A stretch of DNA of 64,000 nt from Notamacropus eugenii (GCF_028372415.1 NC_092875.1:34862817-34926816); one strand, 5' to 3'. Numbered from the stretch's first letter, positions 42,767 to 55,079 are shown. Notes: generated by a model from the letters alone, not told the origin. Numbers and translations are program-made.

Positions 42767-44166
42767 TGACAATAGTAATCTAGTATTTGAACACAAAGAT
42801 CCAAGCCTTTGGAACAAAAACTCATTTTTTGACCAAAACTGCTAGGAAAACTGGAAAACAGTATGTCAGAAACTAGGTATAAATCAACATCTCACAATGT
42901 ACACCAAGATAAGGTCAAAATGGGGTCATGATTTACTCACAAAGGATGATACCCTAAGCAAATTAATAGAGCATGGAATAATTTATCTGTCAGTTTTATG
43001 GATAAGAGATGTATGTTTTGTAATGACAAAATATAAAATACATAATATTGATTATATAAAATTAAAAAGTTTTTGCACAAATAAAAGCAATGCATCCAAA
43101 ATTATAAGGAAAGCAGAAAACCAGGAAAAAGTTTTTGCAATAGGTATCTCTGAAAAAGGCCTCATTTCTCAAATATATAAAGAACTGAGTCAAATTTATA
43201 AAAATACAAGGCATTCCCCAATTGATAAGTGGTCAAAGGATATGAACAGGCAGTTTTCAGACAAAGAAATCAAAGCTATCTATAGTCATGAAAAAATGCT
43301 TTAAATCATTACTGATTAGAGAAATGTAAATTAAAATAACTCTGAGGTACCACCTTATATCTATTAGATTGGTTAATATGACAAAAAAGGAAAATGTTGG
43401 ATGTTGGAGGAAATGTGGGAAAGTTGGGATACTAATGTACTGCTGGCAGAGTTGTATACTGACCCAACCATTCTGGAGAGCAATTTGGAACTATGTCCAA
43501 AGGGCTAGAAAATTGTGCATACCCTCTGATCTACCAAAACCACTGGTAAGTCTATTTCCTAAAGAAATAAAAAATGAGGAAAGGACCTATTTGTACAAAA
43601 ATATAGCAGCTCTTTTTATGGTGCCTAGGAACTGGAAATCAAAGTGATGTCCATCGACTGAGGAATGGTTAAACAAGCTGTGGTATATGATGGTAATGGA
43701 ATTATTGTGTTATAAGAAATGACAAGCAGGATGCTTTCAGAAAAACCTGGAAAGACTTACATGAACTGATGCAAAATGAAGTGAGCAGAACCAGGAGAAC
43801 ACCATACACAGTAACAGCAGCATTGTTCAATAAGGAACTGAATGACTTAGCTATTCTCAAGACAGTCTCAAAGGAGTAATGATGAAGCACATTATTCTAC
43901 TCCAAAGAAAGAACTGATATTGTTTGAATATAGGCTGAAGCATGCTATCTTTCACTTACATTTTTTTCTATTTGTCTTCTTTTTTTTTAATTCTATTTGA
44001 GTCTTCTTATACAAAATAACTAATAGAGAAATGTTATACATAATTGCACATGTATAACCTCTATCTGATTGCTTACCATCTCAGGGATGAGGGAAGGGAA
44101 AGAGGGATGGAGGGACAGAAATTTGGAACTCTAAACTTTAAATAAAAATTTTAAAAAATATAATAG
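42767..44166 (+). mobile_element. Old 5'-truncated L1, antisense in the last CUX2 intron
   Basis: Forward L1 from within ORF2 to the 3' end. ORF2 fragments include [23 protein letters not shown] sequence near 43205-43260 and [17 protein letters not shown] near 43465-43515, broken by stops and shifts. The 3' UTR ends in 'aaataaaaattttaaaaaat'. A possible 9-bp target duplication, GGAATATCA, lies at 42758-42766 and 44167-44175. It is clearly older than the L1 at 1.4-4.3 kb. Confidence 0.88.
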
Positions 44167-44275
44167 GGAATATCAGAGCTGTGGCAGAAACAGAGTGGAG
44201 TGGCTTTAGAACAGGGGAATGTCAAAGTGGGAGGGGTCTTAGAACAAAGTGTCAGATCAAGGAGAGATCTAATAG

Positions 44276-44375
44276 GGGTGGAGAAACTGTGGCCTCAATG
44301 CCACATGTGGCACTCTAGGTCCTCAGGTGCAGCTCTTTGACTGAATCCAAACTTCAAAGAACATGTGACTTTGAG
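44276..44375 (+). mobile_element. hAT-like DNA transposon fragment
   Basis: 'gtggcctcaatgccacatgt' and 'ggcactctaggtcctcaggt' resemble a marsupial non-autonomous hAT end I have seen in opossum-type sequence. One end only, so the family is uncertain. Confidence 0.45.
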
Positions 44376-44399
44376 GATGCAGGTTTCTTACTCCGTTAG

Positions 44400-45365
44400 C
44401 TTAGAATGTAGTATGTTAGAACAGGAAATGATCTCAGTCTTCTCATTTTACAAGACAGTAAACTGAGGCCCAGAGATAATGGGACTTGACCAGGGTCATT
44501 GAATGAGGGGCAGATGCTGGGCTGTACCTCAGTCTCCCAATTCCCAGTTCAGGGCTCTCTCCACGGCCCCCAAAAGCCATTATAAACTGCCCCACAATGA
44601 ACTGACTGATTGAAACCAGCAGACCAGAGCAAGAGGCTGCGAGCCGGGTGGGGGGGGGGGGAGGATGGGGTACTTGCTGCCAAGTTTTCACCTGGGACCT
44701 GTTCCCGCCAATCCCGTTGGGATTTGATGAGTGGCTGCAAAGTCTTTTCATATTGTTACGAAAGACAGTCTGCCTCCATTTAGGGAAAAGAGAAACCAAA
44801 GAATGAAGATGAGGGAGTGGAGAGAAGACCATACTCAGTGTCAGGACAATGTGGGCCTGGATTCTGTGGGGGACACTTACTAGGATGCAAGTGACCTGAG
44901 GCAGGGCCCTCCTAATGAGATGGCTAGACTAAGGGGTCTCTAAGCCTCCTTTCAACCCAGAATTGGGATTATTCACACCACTGTGGGGCAAATAATTAAG
45001 TGGGACTGACCCATAAGCTTTCCTGCTAGTGCTTTGAGAACATTTTGGGACCCTTCCCTTAACGCTATCTTTGTCCTCTAAGTCAGAAGGATCCCTTAGG
45101 ATGGGGAGAGAGGGTGGCTTGGATGAAAAGCTTCTGAAATGACTCGGGGTCTAAGACTCCCAACCTATAACCCAAGCCTTTTCATTGTACAAGAAGATCC
45201 AAGCACTAACCACTGGGACACTGGACACTGGACTAGGAACCACAAAGTGATCTCAATTGGATGGGTTTGATTCATCAGCTTGAGGGTCTGTGCTACCTTC
45301 CATGACTCCCCATCATCACCCCTTTTACTACTTATGGGCGAAATTAGCAAAAAGTCCAAAAAACC
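44400..45365. other. Intron sequence with a MIR fragment and a G run
   Basis: A reverse MIR spans about 44440-44560. A run of about 11 G is at 44651-44661. The rest of the stretch is unassigned intron. Confidence 0.4.
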
Positions 45366-45369
45366 AAAT

Positions 45370-46110
45370 CCAAAGTACTGGGCTCAGTAACAGAAGAAGA
45401 GAAAGCTACTTCTAACCACCCACCTGACTCTCTCTACCCCATCCACTCTTCTATCCAATGACCCCAATTGCACCCTATCCCTCCCATCCCTTCCCCTAGC
45501 TGCTTCACCACTCTGTCCCATGTATCCATCTCTCCAACCTAGACTCACCAACTCCCTCTAGCTCATCCATCTCTCATGGCTTGCCCATGGCCATCCCAAC
45601 TCCTTCCATCATCTTGATCACATGCTACCTCTTTTCTTTATATTATCAATCCACTCCCCAACTCAGCATTATTGACACCTTCTACCCCACTCCTTCCTCA
45701 TCCCCTATCCACAACTCTCCTAGTCTCTCCATCCTCCTGATCCCAGACACTCTTACTTATCCATCTAGAATTCTCTCCCTGCTCACACTCTCCTCATTAG
45801 ATCCATCTCTCTAACCCCTGACCTATTTTCTCCATCCCTTTGACCCCACTGACCTCACCCTCCCCACCCCATCCACCCCTCCATACACTTGGCTTATATT
45901 GGTCATTTATTTACTCCATCCCATTTTATCTTTCTCTCCTAGGATTCAAACTTCTGCCTTTCTTTCATCTCCTGACCTCAATTACCGGCACTTTCCCACC
46001 TTATTCCTCTATCCACCTGGCCCAGACATTCCCACTCCCTCTACCCTGTCTATCTCTCTCTTTTCCTAACCACAGCTGTCCTCACTCTTCCTATATGTAA
46101 TCCTTCCTCC
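45370..46110. repeat. Pyrimidine-rich (CCAT/CTCC-type) degenerate tract
   Basis: About 740 bp of C/T-rich sequence with recurring 'ccatcc', 'ctctcc' and 'accccatcc'. It lies in the last CUX2 intron, so the CUX2 sense strand is purine-rich here. A shorter similar patch is at 46290-46560, ending close to the homeodomain exon donor. Confidence 0.65.
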
Positions 46111-46114
46111 CAGG

Positions 46115-46300
46115 GCTCCTGCAAAGGCTAAAGGAGATAAAATTTGTAAAACACTTAGCGCAGTACCTGGCTGGCTCATAATAGGTGCTTAATAAACTTT
46201 TTTAGGCACTTAGGATAAAGGAATGGTGGATAGAGGGTTGGGCCTGGAAATAATCAGATTTGGGTTCAAATCTGCCTCAGACACTATTTATTCCCAGTCA
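46115..46300 (+). mobile_element. MIR/L2 fragments
   Basis: 'cacttagcgcagtacctggc' with 'aataggtgcttaataaact' is a MIR or L2 end; a MIR head follows near 46215-46290. Confidence 0.65.
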
Positions 46301-46581
46301 CCCTCACTTCACCCCTGCCCATCTATTCCCTCCTCACCCCTGCCCTGACCCCAGATGCCTTCATTCTGACTATAACACTTATCCCTGAGGTACCCTCCAC
46401 TTACTCTTATGTGATCCATCCTTCAATCTTCCCCATCTTAGTCCCCTCACTCTTTCCAGTCATCCATCCCTCCCTCCTCTCTCAACTACCTTTATTCTCG
46501 CCATCCTATAACTGCTGTCCCTCCCCAGACCCCTGCCTCCCCAACTGCTCCACCCCCTTCAGTTCTGGGATCCCCAAATCA

Positions 46582-46887
<306 letters not shown>

Positions 46888-46989
46888 TCACATACCCATC
46901 CTGATCCCCTGGAGCTAATTCTACCTTCAGAGACTCAGGATTGCTAAGGACAAAAACCATAAGATGGTTTCCTCTCTCCCCCTCCCCCT

Positions 46990-47300
46990 TTAGAATGTAA
47001 GCTGAGGGCAAGGCCTTTCGTTTTTGTCTGTGTATCATCTGCACCTAGCATGAAAGCAGGCACTTAATAAAGGCTTGATTGGTTTTGGGGACTAGGGCTG
47101 TGATGTCACTGATGGGGGAGGTGCCTAGAATGGTCACCTGTGCTGTAATTTACAGGCTGAAGGACTTGCCAGGAACCCAGAAGTGTTAAGTGACCAATCT
47201 GGGTCACACAGCCAGGGCAGGTCAGAGGCAGGGCCTGAACTTGGACTTCCTAGATTCAGAGGCCAGCTTTCTGTCTGCTCTCTCAATCTGCCTCTCTTAG
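46990..47300 (-). mobile_element. L2 end and MIR fragment
   Basis: An L2-like end at about 46990-47075 ('agcaggcacttaataaaggc' reads forward) and a reverse MIR at about 47130-47290 ('gggtcacacagccagggcag'). Confidence 0.6.
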
Positions 47301-47554
47301 ATGGGATCATTACTATGGATACCGTTTCTTGAATTGAATCAGGACTCTTCCTCAAGAGGAGGAGGAGAGCAGATAGATAAATGTCACTTGAGAAAATGGG
47401 CAGCACCTTTAATGACCTCAAGCTACTCCCCAAAACAAGAATCATCCATCTTTTTTGAAACTGATGTTTTCACAGTCATGAGGTACTGCATTGTCTGAAG
47501 AAATTGTGAGTTTCCCAAAGGGCAATGGAGGGACCCATGGTGGGCATGAGGAGG

Positions 47555-48350
47555 TTGCAGCATATCTCTATCTATCCATCATCAATCCATCTCTATTCAT
47601 CCATCCCTCTCTATCCAATCATCTATCTTTCCATCTATCCATCAATGTATCTATCTCTCTGTAATCATCTACCTGTCTTTCCATCTGTCCATCGTCAATG
47701 TATTTATCTCTCTATCCAATCATCTATTATCTGTCTTTCTATCCATCATCAGTCAGTATACCTATCCATCTCTCTCTATCCAGTTATCTATCCATCTGCC
47801 CATCTACTTATCCATCACCAATATATCTATAACTATCTATATCTCTCTCTATTCAATCATCTACCTATCTTTCTATCTATCCATCATTAATCAATGTGTC
47901 TATCTCTTTATCCAACCATCTGTCATCTATCCACCATTAAACAATGTATCGATCTAATCATCTGTCATCTATTTATCCATTATCAATGTACTGATCTCCT
48001 TCAATCATCTATTATCTATCTTTTCATCCATCATCAGTGCATCTATCCATATCTCTCTATCCAATTATCCATCTGTCCATCCATTTATCTATCTATCCAT
48101 CTGCCTAGCTACCTATCCATTACCCATGTATCTATAGCCATCCCTATCTAATCATTTACCAATTCTATCTATCATCTGTCTTTCTATCTACCTATCATCA
48201 ATCAATGTATGTCTCTTTATCCAATCATTTATCTTTTTATCTATCATCAATCAATGTATCTATCCATTTCTCTATTCAATCTATCTATCCATCATCCATC
48301 TATCATCCATTCATCTATCCATCCATCCATCATCCTTCTGTCTCTGTCTC
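47555..48350. repeat. (ATCT/ATCC)n tetranucleotide repeat, about 800 bp
   Basis: Long degenerate array of CTAT, CATC and ATCC units, interrupted in places by non-repeat bases such as 'catcaatcaatgtat', which recurs several times. Open frames through it are artefacts. Confidence 0.93.
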
Positions 48351-48384
48351 TCTCAGACAAGATGTGATTTTATTTGCATTTTAT

Positions 48385-48570
48385 CTTCCTGTGAGCAAAC
48401 TCCCTCCACCAATATAGATCAATAGCTGTGCTTCATCTTATCCCCTTAGAGAGTTGTCTGGGCCACTGAGCAAGTTCTGTGACTTCTCCACACACGATGG
48501 GTCAGAGGCAAGACTAGAAAGTAGGCCTTTCTGTGCCCCAAGATTGGCTTTCTCTTCACTGTACCACTCT
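48385..48570 (+). mobile_element. CORE-type SINE of an unnamed dispersed family
   Basis: 'actccctccaccaatataga' at the start, then 'ttagagagttgtctgggcca', and a MIR-like tail with 'gggtcagaggcaagactaga'. Related starts are found near 36594 and possibly near 59085 and 60888. Confidence 0.5.
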
Positions 48571-48720
48571 ACTTTTCCAAAGGTATCATCAGGAGGAGAA
48601 ACACTCGGAAAAGGAAGTATCATGAAGGGAAGCATCATGAACTTTAAATGAGGTATGGCTGATGTGGAAACAGCCCTTCCTTCTACCCTGGAACCCTTTG
48701 AATGAGAAAAGACCTAGAGG

Positions 48721-48938
48721 AGGGTTTCTTAACTTGGGGTCCCCTAGATTTCAGGAGGTCTGTGGATGGGGAAAAATTACATCTTCATTTTCACTTACCT
48801 CTTACTGAATTTTCATCTTACTTAGAATCTCCATCCATTAAAAATGAAGGTAATAAACTGTTCTTCTGAGAAGGGGCCTGTGGGCTTCAGTAGGCTGCCA
48901 GAGGGGTTCATGACATAAAGAAGGGGAAGAAACCCTGG
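48721..48938 (-). mobile_element. hAT-type non-autonomous DNA transposon
   Basis: The ends are inverted: AGGGTTTCTT near 48723 and AAGAAACCCT near 48928. The interior includes 'ctgagaaggggcctgtgggc' and 'aggctgccagaggggttcat', which parallel the hAT copy at 62.7-63.1 kb in reverse. About 215 bp, no coding content. Confidence 0.7.
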
Positions 48939-48939
48939 T

Positions 48940-49650
48940 CTGGGGGATGACCTCCAATGTGTCAGGTGGGAAGATTGGTAGGAAGATGGGGACAAGCACC
49001 ATATTGGGCAGGAAAATCTTGATGGGTTGTGAGCTATGTTGGTGTATGGAGTGCAGGGAGTGGCCCCATTGTTACTATCACAGATACAGGAATGATGATG
49101 ATGATGAGGAGGAGGATGATAATGCTGAGAAGCAGCTTGGCATAATGAACATCAAGTTATCCTCAGAGTCAAAAAGGCAGGTTCAAGTCTCATCTCTGAC
49201 CCATGCTGGAGGTGTGTTCCTGTGCAAATCACTTAACTCCTTAGTGTCCTCAGGCACCTCTCTAGACTATAAGTTGCAGAGCAAATACCAGTATGCCTTG
49301 CTGGAGGAAGTTTGTTGCCTGGGAGTTCCCTATGCCAATGAAATCCTCAGTCTAGTACATTCCACTTTCACCCCTCACACTTCTCCTCCCAAACCAGCCA
49401 GGTTATTTGGGTTGTAGATATAGTTAGGAAGGATCAGGGTGGTCATCTTTTCCAAATCCCTTCATTTTACAAAGGGAGAAGCTGAGATCTGGAAAGCTGA
49501 AATGATTTCCCAGGGTCACACAGGAATTATATGTGGTAGAACAGCAATTCAAACTCAGGTTCTGCTCTCGGTAGTAAGGAAAGTGTTTGTGAAACTGAGA
49601 GTATAGCCTAATTCCATACTCTTATTACTGACATCAGTTATTATCATTGT
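48940..49650. other. Intron sequence with two MIR pieces
   Basis: A forward MIR lies at about 49120-49270 and a reverse one at about 49440-49600 ('gggtcacacaggaattatat'). A short GATGAT/GAGGAG run at 49093-49125 also occurs. No exon seen. Confidence 0.5.
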
Positions 49651-49765
49651 CAGAACCTAGGCCAACCAACTTGATTTGATTCTGGGGGTGGGGTGGGGTG
49701 TGGAGAATTGAAGCCCAGAGAAGATAATAGGATCTTTCTCTCCCAATCTGCCACCCAAATCTTAC

Positions 49766-49954
49766 CTTTCTTCTCCATCTTCTTCATGTCTCGGAGTTTC
49801 TCCACATTGTGGGGGTCATTCAGCCAGAGCTGCATCCGCACAAAGGGCTCTCTCCCCTTCAAGCTAAGCTTGTGCCATGGTTTGGGGCGGGACAGGAGGT
49901 CAGACACTGAACCCTGTGTCAAGCCCAAGATGCTCTCCCCAAAGAGCCGCTGAC
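49766..49954 (-). CDS. CUX2: CUX2 exon encoding most of CUT repeat 3
   Basis: A 189-bp exon (63 codons, phase 1 to phase 1) with acceptor cttcccacacttag and donor AAG|GTAAG. It reads [20 protein letters not shown] through [20 protein letters not shown] to [14 protein letters not shown]. This is the core of a CUT domain, a roughly 80-residue DNA-binding module related to the POU-specific domain. The [18 protein letters not shown] helix is the DNA-contacting part. Phase-compatible joining with the next exon gives KKAYLKRR. Confidence 0.96.
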
Positions 49955-49959
49955 CTAAG

Positions 49960-50770
49960 TGTGGGAAGGGAGGACTCCATCAGGATCCTTAGAAGCCCCC
50001 TTCTAAGAGGGGGAGATGTGTATATTTCAGGGCACCCCTTCAGACCCCCACCCTCATCACTAGAGTTAATAAGGGAAGTTCTGGTCCAACATAAGCCCAA
50101 AATAAGCTCATCCCCAGGGAACATTCTATTGGGCAGAAGGGAGGTTGATGAGTATTAATTTAATGATGACTTCTTGTAAATTTTTTACAAATAAACAAGC
50201 AAACGAATAAATGAACAAATGAATGAGCGACATCTTTAACTTGCCAAGGTATGCAACCCCCGCCCCTTTTAAAACTCACTCTCCTGGGGGGCAGGCAGCG
50301 CAGATGACTGGTCCAGGTTCACACAGCTCAGATGGAGCGAGGATCGGAGCCCAGGGATCTGAGCTGCTTTTCTTTTCTCTGTTTTTGATTTCCTCAGCTA
50401 ATGAGGATCAGAGGCGGGACTCAGTCAATTAATCAACAGGCACCTGTTCTCTAGACTCCAAGTCCATAAAGGTCTGAATGCCTCCTGAGTGCCCCAGCCC
50501 TGGTCTGGGCTGATCTGGGTCAGGCAGCATGGCACAGGGACATGGGGTTTGGAGTCAGAGGAACTGGGCTTGAATTCTGCTGTTCTCATTTATGCTTTGT
50601 GTGATCTTGGGTCAGTCACTGCTTTGGACCTCAGTTTCCTCATTGTTAAACGTTGGACCATACGGGGTCTAAGGTTCCTTTTGGCTACAGAGCTGTGAGT
50701 CTATACGTCAAGGCAAATAGTATAAAGTGCTTATCATGTGCCAGGCAGTATTCCATGTGCTGGGAACACA
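49960..50770. repeat. Intron with MIR pieces of both orientations
   Basis: A reverse MIR is at about 50280-50450, a forward MIR at about 50520-50690 and an L2 end at about 50715-50765 ('cttatcatgtgccaggcagt'). Confidence 0.55.
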
Positions 50771-52263
50771 CATGGACACACACACACCTGCAATGCACAC
50801 ACACATACAACACACACACACATCATACACACACCACATACCTACAGGCACACACATACACACAATATACACATATGTAATACACATAAATACAGGCACA
50901 CAACATATAAATACACAGTTGTTTAGACCTTTCAGTCATGTCCAACTCTCCATGACCCCATTTGGGGTTTTCTGGCAAAGGAGTGGCTTGCCATTTCCTT
51001 CTCTAGCTCATTTTACAGATGAGGAAACTGAGGCAGGCAGGGTGAAGTGACTTGACCAGGGTCACACAGCTAGTAAGTGTCTGAGGCTGGATTTGAACTC
51101 AGGTTCTCCTGAGTCCAGACCTGGCACAACACACACATAATACACATACATGCAAGCACACATAGACATAAATACATAACACACACAACATAATAAACAC
51201 GTATAATACATACACACAACACACATTCACACAGGCACACACATACACAATCTATGCACATATGCTATCTATGTGTGTATATGTTTATATATGTACACAC
51301 ATAGATATGCACATAATACCCACCCACAATACATGTAAACACAAATAACACACACATGCTCACAACAAACACACATGTAATACACAAGGCGTATATTTAC
51401 ACACATGCAACACATAAACACACAATACATATACCCACATATACACAACACACATACATATAGGCACACAATGCAATGCAAAATGCACATACACGATGCA
51501 TAATTCATACACACAATGCACACATGTATACACAACACACATCAAATACACACAGACACATAATACATACACATATACAAGATGCACACACATAGCCATA
51601 GAAGCATATACACATGCACAGCACTACCCTCATCACACAATACACAGTGCACACACACACGCCACATACACACGCAGTACACAATATACACACACATGCA
51701 ATAAATAAACACACAATACACATCTATCCAAGCACACACATACTATACACACAGATGGGCATGTAACAATACACACAATATATACAGATAAAGCATGTAC
51801 GCAAGCCTAATACAATACGTATAGGCACACATCCACACGTATAATCCCTATACGCAACATGCACACATAAATACATACACTCATACATAGACACAGGCAC
51901 ACACATACACAATACTACACACATCCACACGTATAATCCCTATACACAATATACACACATAAATACACACACTCATACATAGACACAGGCACACACATAC
52001 ACAATACTACACACATATACATATGATAAGACACTCATCACACACATAATCCACATAGACACAGGTACACACATACATACAAGTACACAATATAATATAT
52101 ACACAACATACATACATACAGGCACACACAGTGCACACATATACATAATACACACGCTATACATACATACATACAAACAGACACAATACACACACAGTAT
52201 ACACATATAGGCACACACATATACACATAATACACTCATCACACACATAATCCACATGCACAC

Positions 52264-52295
<32 letters not shown>
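50770..52295. repeat. (CA/ACACAT)n tract of about 1.5 kb split by a SINE
   Basis: CA-dominated degenerate microsatellite running nearly continuously, with internal higher-order blocks: 'atacgtataatccctatac'-like segments recur near 51836 and 51930, and 'caatactacacaca' recurs. A SINE interrupts it at 50912-51122. A perfect CA run is at 52270-52292. Confidence 0.93.
50912..51122 (-). mobile_element. Mar-1-type CORE-SINE inside the CA tract
   Basis: Reverse copy: 'ccatttggggttttctggca', 'gaggaaactgaggcaggcag' and 'cacacagctagtaagtgtct'. CA repeat lies on both sides. Confidence 0.88.
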
Positions 52296-52298
<3 letters not shown>

Positions 52299-52304
52299 TC
52301 TCTG

Positions 52305-52530
52305 TGTCACTTAAGCCCTCTGGCTGCCAGTTTCCTCATCTGTAAAAGGAAAGCGTTCCACACGATGCAGTTTCAGGCCTTTGCAGTTCTGGGTCTGGGA
52401 TGCAAGGGCCTGGTATCCAAGGGGACAACCTCCCAACAACAGGAGAGGGCATCTGTTGGAGACAGTGTCCACCACCTGATCAGGGAGCTCTGGAGCCCCG
52501 GGGTCAAGTTCAGGCTGTTCCCTCTACTCC
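52305..52530. other. Short intron segment near the CUX2 exon donor
   Basis: A MIR core is at about 52310-52395 (forward). The rest is unassigned. Confidence 0.4.
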
Positions 52531-52534
52531 GTAC

Positions 52535-52804
52535 CTAGGTTATTGTCTGTCAGCACCTCCTTGACCTTCTTGGTGATGGCATAGGTATCCAGCTCGGGGG
52601 ACATGGCCACAATCTCCTGAATCCCTCCGGGGGCCTGGTTGTTGGGGTATATCTTCCCACTGAGTGTGGAGCTGGAGCGGCCTTCTGGCTGCTGATTCTC
52701 CTTGCTGCTCTCCAAAGTGAGGCTCAGGGGCTCCTGGGAGCTCTTCTCAGGCTCCCCTGGGCTGGGTGGTGGGGATGGCGTGGACCGGGCTTCTCCTGGA
52801 CTCA
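52535..52804 (-). CDS. CUX2: CUX2 exon: linker and start of CUT repeat 3
   Basis: A 270-bp exon, phase 1 at both ends, with acceptor gggcctcaccacag and donor CTAG|GTACGG. It encodes a Ser/Pro/Glu-rich linker ([20 protein letters not shown]) and then [20 protein letters not shown], the first helix of CUT repeat 3, joining in frame to GQRLFGES. The open frame continues upstream to 52874, but those codons cross the acceptor and match nothing, so they are intron. The intron before this exon is more than 11 kb, and no earlier CUX2 exon is visible up to the window end. Confidence 0.93.
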
Positions 52805-52864
52805 CTGTGGTGAGGCCCATGGATACAGCAGGAGAGAGAAGCGGGAGAAACAGCGGAGAAAAGG

Positions 52865-52978
52865 AATGAACCAAGCATTTAGGAAGTGCTTACAATGGGC
52901 CAGGTGCAGTGTCAAGTGTTAGACGTATAAACAGCAGTCACCCAGCCCCTGCTTTCAGTGAGCTCACCTTCTAATAGG
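52865..52978 (-). mobile_element. L2 3' end
   Basis: 'gtgcttacaatgggccaggt' and 'cagtgagctcaccttctaat' are a reverse L2 end, running directly into the GA tract. Confidence 0.6.
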
Positions 52979-52984
52979 GGGGAA

Positions 52985-53329
<345 letters not shown>

Positions 53330-53334
53330 ATGGT

Positions 53335-53740
53335 TTTAAAGTTTGCAAAGGGAAAATTTCTTTTGGGCCAAGAACTGAGCTCACATTGAGTATACAATGG
53401 CAAAGAATGAAAATTCCTCTTTACAAGGAGTTGACGTTCTCATGGGGGAGACCCAAAGTACACATAATATAAGTATATGTGAACATAATTGTAAAGGGAA
53501 TAAAAGCAGAGACATAGAAAATAATTAAATCAAGGGAGTTTGGTAGGAAGGTCAACAGCAAATTTGGGGATCTGGAAAGATCATGCAGAAGGAGAAGTAA
53601 GTGTCTCTATAAGGCTGAAGTAAGGAGGGTGTGCATTCAGTGTGAAGGCAGAGAGTTGGAGGGAAGAACAGAGACAAGGCTCCAGTGTCTGGATCAGAGT
53701 GCAAGAGGGTGACTAACATCCACGGGGAGTTATTAATAAT
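53335..53740 (-). mobile_element. L2 fragment
   Basis: Reverse L2 continues after the GA tract ('tacaaggagttgacgttctc', 'gaataaaagcagagacatag'). Confidence 0.55.
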
Positions 53741-53763
53741 GATAAATATTAAAAATAATTAGT

Positions 53764-53992
53764 AGAGTTAGGTGGTACAGTGGATAGAGTGCCAGGTTTG
53801 GAGTCCAGAGGATCAGAGTTCAAATCCAGCCTAGAATCTTACTAGCTGTGTGACCCTGCGCAAGTCACTTCATCTTGTTTACCTCAGTTTCCTCATTTGT
53901 AAAATGAGCTAGAGAAGGAAATGGCAAAGTACTCCAGTGTCTTTGCCAAGAAAATCCCAACTGGTCAAGACTGAAAAATGACTCAGAGATTA
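53764..53992 (+). mobile_element. Mar-1-type CORE-SINE
   Basis: Full-length forward copy from 'agttaggtggtacagtggat' to about 53990 ('agaaaatcccaactggtcaa'). Confidence 0.88.
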
Positions 53993-53994
53993 CA

Positions 53995-54600
53995 AATATC
54001 CACTGAGTTTGGAACAGTGGGTTGGGGTCACGTTATGAAGAGCTTTAACAGAGAGGCCTTTAACAGACCTTCCTTTAACAGGGTGCCATGCAAGGTGTAG
54101 AAGGGACTGGAGGGGAGAGAGGCTTGAGACAGGGAGACAAAAAGGAAGCTGTTCAACAAGTCCAAGTGAGAGGGGTTGAGGGGATGTGAGTGAAGGCGGC
54201 CATTGCAGGAGCAGAGATGAGGGATAGGATGGGAGAGATTAGGAAGGTAGAAACTGTAAGATCTGAAAGCTGTTTGAATGGGGGTGGGGAGGAGGGAGAA
54301 GCAGAGAATATGGTGAAGATGGTGAACCTGGGACACTGAAATGATAATGGTACCTTCTTCAGAAATAGGAAAGTTCGGCAGATGGAGGGTTTGGGGAAAA
54401 GAAAATGAGCTCAGGTTTGGATATGCCGAGTTTGGGATGTCTCCTAGACATCCATTGTGGAATAACTAGTGAGTAATTGGTGGTGTGGGGTTAAAGATCA
54501 GGGAAGAGACTAGGGCCAGTTATAGAAATGTGGGAGTAATATGTAAGAAGGAAATGGTTAAACCTGTGGGAGCTGATGAAGAGGGTGAGAGAGAGAGAGG

Positions 54601-54632
<32 letters not shown>

Positions 54633-55050
54633 GGGCAGAGACAGAGAGACAGGGAGAGAGAAATGGAGAGGAGTAGAAAGATGGAGAAAGAGAAAAGGAA
54701 GAGAGGGAGGGAGAGATAGAGAGACTGAGAGACACAGAAACAGAGACACAAACACAGAAAAAGACAGAGTGAAGAGAGAGAGAAGAGGGCCTAGGACAGA
54801 GTGTTGGCACTCCCCCCTAGTTAGGGGTGTCACATGGATGATGAGCCACTAGAGGACACTGGGAAGCAGTAATCAGACACATAGGCGGAGAGTCAGGAGA
54901 CAGCAGTGTCATGAAACCTGAGAGAGGTGAGACCACCCCTGAGCCAAGGGTGGTCAGCAGTACCCCATGCAGCACATAGGAGGAGAAAAGACCCAGCACA
55001 TCTGGCAATTAAGAGAGGAGTTTTGGTAGAGTGATGAGGTTGGGATCCCC
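53995..55050 (-). mobile_element. L2 LINE with an internal GA expansion
   Basis: Reverse L2 of the same segment type as 9.1-9.9 kb: 'gttatgaagagctttaacag', 'ggtttggggaaaagaaaatg', 'tttgggatgtctcctagaca' and 'gaccacccctgagcc' in matching order. A GA/GACA tract at about 54580-54790 sits where the 9.77 kb copy has only a short 'gagagagaagagaagag'. Confidence 0.65.
54580..54790. repeat. GA/GACA-rich tract inside the L2
   Basis: About 210 bp, including a perfect (GACA) run near 54611-54632. Confidence 0.92.
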
Positions 55051-55079
55051 ATTTTACAGGGCTAAGGATGTATTGATAA

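Noticed and set aside
48070..48160. tRNA-like or small RNA genes among the SINE heads
   Set aside because: The tRNA-like parts are SINE heads without intact cloverleaf; no independent tRNA gene was recognised.
47525..48417. Several Ile/Ser/His/Pro-rich frames over the ATCT/ATCC array
   Set aside because: Repeat-derived, with no codon-use or domain signal.
50708..52293. Cys/Val- and His/Thr-rich frames in the CA tract
   Set aside because: Repeat-derived on both strands.
50770..52295. CRISPR-like array in the repeat-rich segments
   Set aside because: Units are eukaryotic microsatellites without regular repeat-spacer structure.
52805..52874. CUX2 exon extending upstream to an ATG near 52874
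   Set aside because: The frame crosses a good splice acceptor and the extra residues (a hydrophobic Leu/Pro stretch) match nothing in CUX proteins.
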